From assembly GCA_041399085.1 (NCBI GenBank), contig JAWKTM010000058.1, forward strand, positions 1 through 48,332: a stretch of 48,332 nt of DNA, written 5' to 3'. A model generated the notes under the pieces. The model did not search any database. It worked only from the letters and a program-made list of their open reading frames with translations, and was not told the DNA's origin. Source of the stretch: JAWKTM01 sp041399085 (GTDB lineage Bacteria > Planctomycetota > Planctomycetia > Pirellulales > Pirellulaceae). The first letter of the stretch is position 1. Each line of letters opens with the position of its first letter. Made by a program: the position numbers and the translations under genes. Positions 46,228 through 48,332 of the stretch are shown in pieces.

Positions 46228-46989
46228 TCAGCCGCCATCGCGATTTCTCTTATCGCGTCGCATTGCCTCCAGCTCTTTTCTAAGCGGAGTCCAATACTGC
46301 TTGTCAGCTTCCATCTCAGACAAACGTTCGGCTTCCAGCTCACATTCCAATGTCTGGCGGTCGCCTTGTACCGCCGCAAGCAATAACGGCCGCTCGAGCG
46401 CGAGCTCGATCGCAGCGTCCGGATTTTCCGCTGCTAAACGCACGAGTATTTCCGGGGTGCGGCACTCTCGCAACCAAAACCTGTTCCGTTGCGGTGTTGG
46501 CGTGTCCTGATGCCGGTCGTAGTGGGCGTCGACCAGCCGGCGAATCATTGGCCAATCCTTGTCGCGCTGAGTCTTCTTTGCTCGTACCAAGTCCTCTATG
46601 CCGAGTAATTCATAGTCGAAGCCGTCGGCAACCTGAATCGTGGTTCGCCTTTGCCAAAGTTCACCGAAATCGTCGCAGCCGCGCATCTTCGACATGACAT
46701 CCAGGCGAATGCCGACAGCATCTGGGTGATGACAGCGAAAATGGATTGCGTGTCCGCGCTCCAGCGTGGTCCAGTCCCGAGGCGGAACGGCGATACACTC
46801 GGCCTGCAACTCGGCCAACGCCGCCGTCAGGTGATGCAGATTGTCGTCTGTCGCTAAGACCACCACGTCGCAGTCGCGGCTAAACTCCGCCGCGCCGTAG
46901 AACACGCACGCCTGGCCGCCCATAAGCAGGTGCTTGACCCCGTGGCATGAAAGCGTCGAAAGGACTTTGAGGATCGGGTTCTGGATCAA
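46228..46989 (-). CDS. Nucleotidyltransferase-fold protein (AbiEii/DUF6036-like)
   Basis: 253 residues. HGVKHLLMGGQACVFYGAAE FSRDCDVVV is the nucleotidyltransferase pattern GG...(D/E)xD, with the first acidic pair in RDCDVVV and a later IRLDVMSKMRG. ELLGIEDLVRAKKTQRDKDW is the common AbiEii-type lysine/arginine motif. The C-terminal 100 residues are helical and charged (ALERPLLLAAVQGDRQTLEC ELEAERLSEMEADKQYW). Such proteins often act as toxin-like enzymes or house unknown nucleotidyl transfer. It overlaps the upstream small gene by 110 bp in another frame, suggesting translational coupling. No frame breaks. Confidence 0.7.
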   Translation of the reverse strand: MIQNPILKVLSTLSCHGVKHLLMGGQACVFYGAAEFSRDCDVVVLATDDNLHHLTAALAELQAECIAVPPRDWTTLERGHAIHFRCHHPDAVGIRLDVMSKMRGCDDFGELWQRRTTIQVADGFDYELLGIEDLVRAKKTQRDKDWPMIRRLVDAHYDRHQDTPTPQRNRFWLRECRTPEILVRLAAENPDAAIELALERPLLLAAVQGDRQTLECELEAERLSEMEADKQYWTPLRKELEAMRRDKRNRDGG

Positions 46990-47134
46990 GCGATCCTCCC
47001 ACTTGCAAATAGAATTGCCATAACTTCATCGACTCGGCCCAGCGTTGCTGCGGAGTCAGACGATACCATTCCAGCCACGAGTCTTCATGGTCCAGCGCCT
47101 CGTTCAGACGTGCGTTTCTCGCTTCCTCGGACAT
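46880..47134 (-). CDS. Small protein paired with the nucleotidyltransferase gene
   Basis: ATG at 47134-47132 gives 84 residues: a helical start (SEEARNARLNEALDHEDSWL EWYRLTPQQRWAESMKLWQF) and a Pro/Gly-rich end (GGSLDPEPDPQSPFDAF, then YGRPGVRVLRRGGV). The start is chosen at the first ATG of convincing protein sequence; the frame is open upstream to 47335 through repeats. Its last 36 codons share DNA with the start of the nucleotidyltransferase. Both frames look like protein there. Possibly the partner (antitoxin-like) of that gene; not proven. Confidence 0.55.
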   Translation of the reverse strand: MSEEARNARLNEALDHEDSWLEWYRLTPQQRWAESMKLWQFYLQVGGSLDPEPDPQSPFDAFMPRGQAPAYGRPGVRVLRRGGV

Positions 47135-47205
47135 GCGTGACTCGATTTCCCGTCGCCTAATGATCGGATGGATTAGGCGAGCGGCAGATGAGAATGTACC
47201 CAGCG

Positions 47206-47264
47206 GGACGCTGGCAGCGTCCACCACGTGGCCGATGCTGCGTGGCCGATGCTGCCAGCATCGG
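47206..47264. repeat. Two adjacent hairpins and a 14-bp tandem duplication
   Basis: GGACGCT-GGC-AGCGTCC at 47206-47222 and CCGATGCT-GCC-AGCATCGG at 47246-47264. Between and into the second, GTGGCCGATGCTG occurs twice 14 bp apart (47228 and 47242). REP-like, upstream of the small gene at 47134. Confidence 0.6.
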
Positions 47265-47418
47265 TGGGTAAGAATTTCGCTGCCGATCACCTTGCGAACA
47301 ATTATTGTGACTAACGTCGCGTTTTGACAATCCAACCAACGTCACTTGACCTGTTGCGTTGTCTGATGAAGTGGTTTCCAACGCCGAGGTGCCGGCTTCT
47401 AACCTCGACAAATCGACT

Positions 47419-48332
47419 TCAAACCTCGGTTCGCAGCGCGATCGCGATCTCCTCCAACACGCTGGACTCGGTTTCCCGCGACGCGCGATCGGTCAAGGCG
47501 GCCAGGGCGGCGGGCGTGGCGATGCGGCCGAGCGCCCACGCCGACGCGGAACGGATCAGCGGTTCGGCGTCGTGCAAGCCGCGACTCAGCGGGGCGACGG
47601 CGCCAGCCGCTCGCTGGTTGCCCAGAACAATGGCCGCGTTTCGCAACAACCCGCGTCGCTTGGTTCGCCACATCGGCGTGCGGCGGAATCGCTCGCGAAA
47701 GCCCGCGTCGTCCAGCTCGAACAGCTCGGCCAATTCCACCGGATCGCAGTCCGGACGAGGCACGAATTCGCGTTCGTCCGTCACGGGCGACTTGCGATTC
47801 CACGGGCAAACGTCTTGGCACACGTCGCAGCCAAACAGCCACTCGCCCACTCCGTCGCGCAGGTCGCGCGGAATCTCGTCCCGCAACTCGATCGTCAGAT
47901 AGCTAATGCACCGCGTGGCGTCCAACACATAGGGCTGCGGGAAAGCCTGCGTCGGGCAAGCGTCCAGACACGCTCGGCAACTGCCGCAATGATCGGCGGC
48001 GAACGGCTGGTCGTAAGCCAGTTCGACGTCGGTCAGCAGCGCCGCCAGAAAAAAGTAGCTGCCGGCCGCGCGGTTGATGAGCAGCGTATGTTTGCCGATC
48101 CAGCCCAGCCCGGCTAGCCGCGCGAAGTCGCGTTCCAACAGCGGCGCGGAATCCACGACGCCGCGTACCGACGCATCCGGCGCCGCCGCGCGCAGCCAAG
48201 CGGCCAGTTGCTTCAGCCGTTCGTGGATCACGTCGTGATAGTCGCGCGGGCCCCAAGCGTAACGCGAGATGCGGCCTTGGCTTGGTTCGGCTGGCCGCGG
48301 CTCGCTGGTGCGATACGGCATCGCCAACATCA
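47419..48332 (-). CDS. queG: Epoxyqueuosine reductase QueG (5' end beyond window)
   Basis: The frame is open to the right edge; about 304 residues are visible, so roughly the first 50-70 are missing. QueG is a cobalamin- and iron-sulfur-dependent enzyme that makes the last step of queuosine in tRNA. Visible: RYAWGPRDYHDVIHERLKQL, DSAPLLERDFARLAGLGWIG KHTLLI, the first 4Fe-4S set CGSCRACLDACPTQAF, then CISYLTIELRDEIP and the second set CDVCQDVCPWN. The C-terminal part (GLLRNAAIVLGNQRAAGAVA PLSRGLHDAEPLIRSASAWA) forms HEAT-like repeats, as in the longer QueG forms. Clean frame. Confidence 0.93.
   Translation of the reverse strand, partial: MLAMPYRTSEPRPAEPSQGRISRYAWGPRDYHDVIHERLKQLAAWLRAAAPDASVRGVVDSAPLLERDFARLAGLGWIGKHTLLINRAAGSYFFLAALLTDVELAYDQPFAADHCGSCRACLDACPTQAFPQPYVLDATRCISYLTIELRDEIPRDLRDGVGEWLFGCDVCQDVCPWNRKSPVTDEREFVPRPDCDPVELAELFELDDAGFRERFRRTPMWRTKRRGLLRNAAIVLGNQRAAGAVAPLSRGLHDAEPLIRSASAWALGRIATPAALAALTDRASRETESSVLEEIAIALRTEV

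Overview
The window looks like a chromosomal piece of a planctomycete, probably from the Pirellulales. The reasons are the moderately high GC; a Ser/Thr kinase joined to sulfatase-modifying-factor (SUMF1) domains beside a sigma-like gene; a type II secretion cluster with PilM/N/O/P-like parts and Gly-rich tails; many signal-peptide proteins of unknown family; and dispersed palindromic repeats in the gaps. The lineage is an inference from gene content; no rRNA is present.

Layout. 1-3037: end of an unknown gene, an ABC-F ATPase (uup-like), and a convergent DUF502 membrane protein. 3378-9403: a TTGACA-N17-TATCTT promoter candidate and a leader hairpin, then nusA, infB, rbfA and an endonuclease III-like helix-hairpin-helix protein. 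9457-12251: glcD and glcE, the FAD subunits of glycolate oxidase. 12312-12718: a small membrane protein. 12719-14643: gene-free DNA with a 30-31 bp tandem repeat, a long array of about 24 units of about 20 bp each opening with CAAACG, a 125-bp tail, and hairpin repeats. 14644-16773: a large exported protein. 16829-18617: more copies of the array/tail element, a second repeat family (B), and one small exported gene. 18615-24248 (minus): a kinase-TM-coiled coil-SUMF1-SUMF1 gene, a sigma-like gene directly before it, and an exported coiled-coil gene. 24384-25496: palindromic repeats, a small membrane protein and tRNA-Val(UAC). 25618-30177: two divergent short-chain dehydrogenases, a GH2-like protein, a ThiF/MoeB-type E1 enzyme and a small exported protein. 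30191-45933 (minus): the secretion cluster gspD - Gly-rich exported protein - gspE F G H I J K L M. 46228-48332 (minus): a nucleotidyltransferase-fold gene overlapping a small upstream gene, and queG cut by the window edge.

How genes work together. nusA-infB-rbfA form the usual transcription/translation operon, here without rimP in front. GlcD and GlcE form the flavin part of glycolate oxidase. The sigma-like gene and the kinase are 21 bp apart and probably form one signalling unit. The secretion genes are coupled by 4-17 bp overlaps and supply pseudopilins (G, H, I, J, K), ATPase (E), platform (F) and inner-membrane assembly proteins (L, M). The encoded GspD has many periplasmic N-type domains but I find no C-terminal secretin barrel, so the outer-membrane exit is unexplained.

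Data quality. Many genes between about 1.3 and 26 kb are broken by single-base frameshifts, including the essential infB, and several breaks look like a missing base in a GG or CC run. The region from 26.4 kb onward is clean. I read these as sequence or assembly errors and give each gene its inferred full span, stating where the frame changes.
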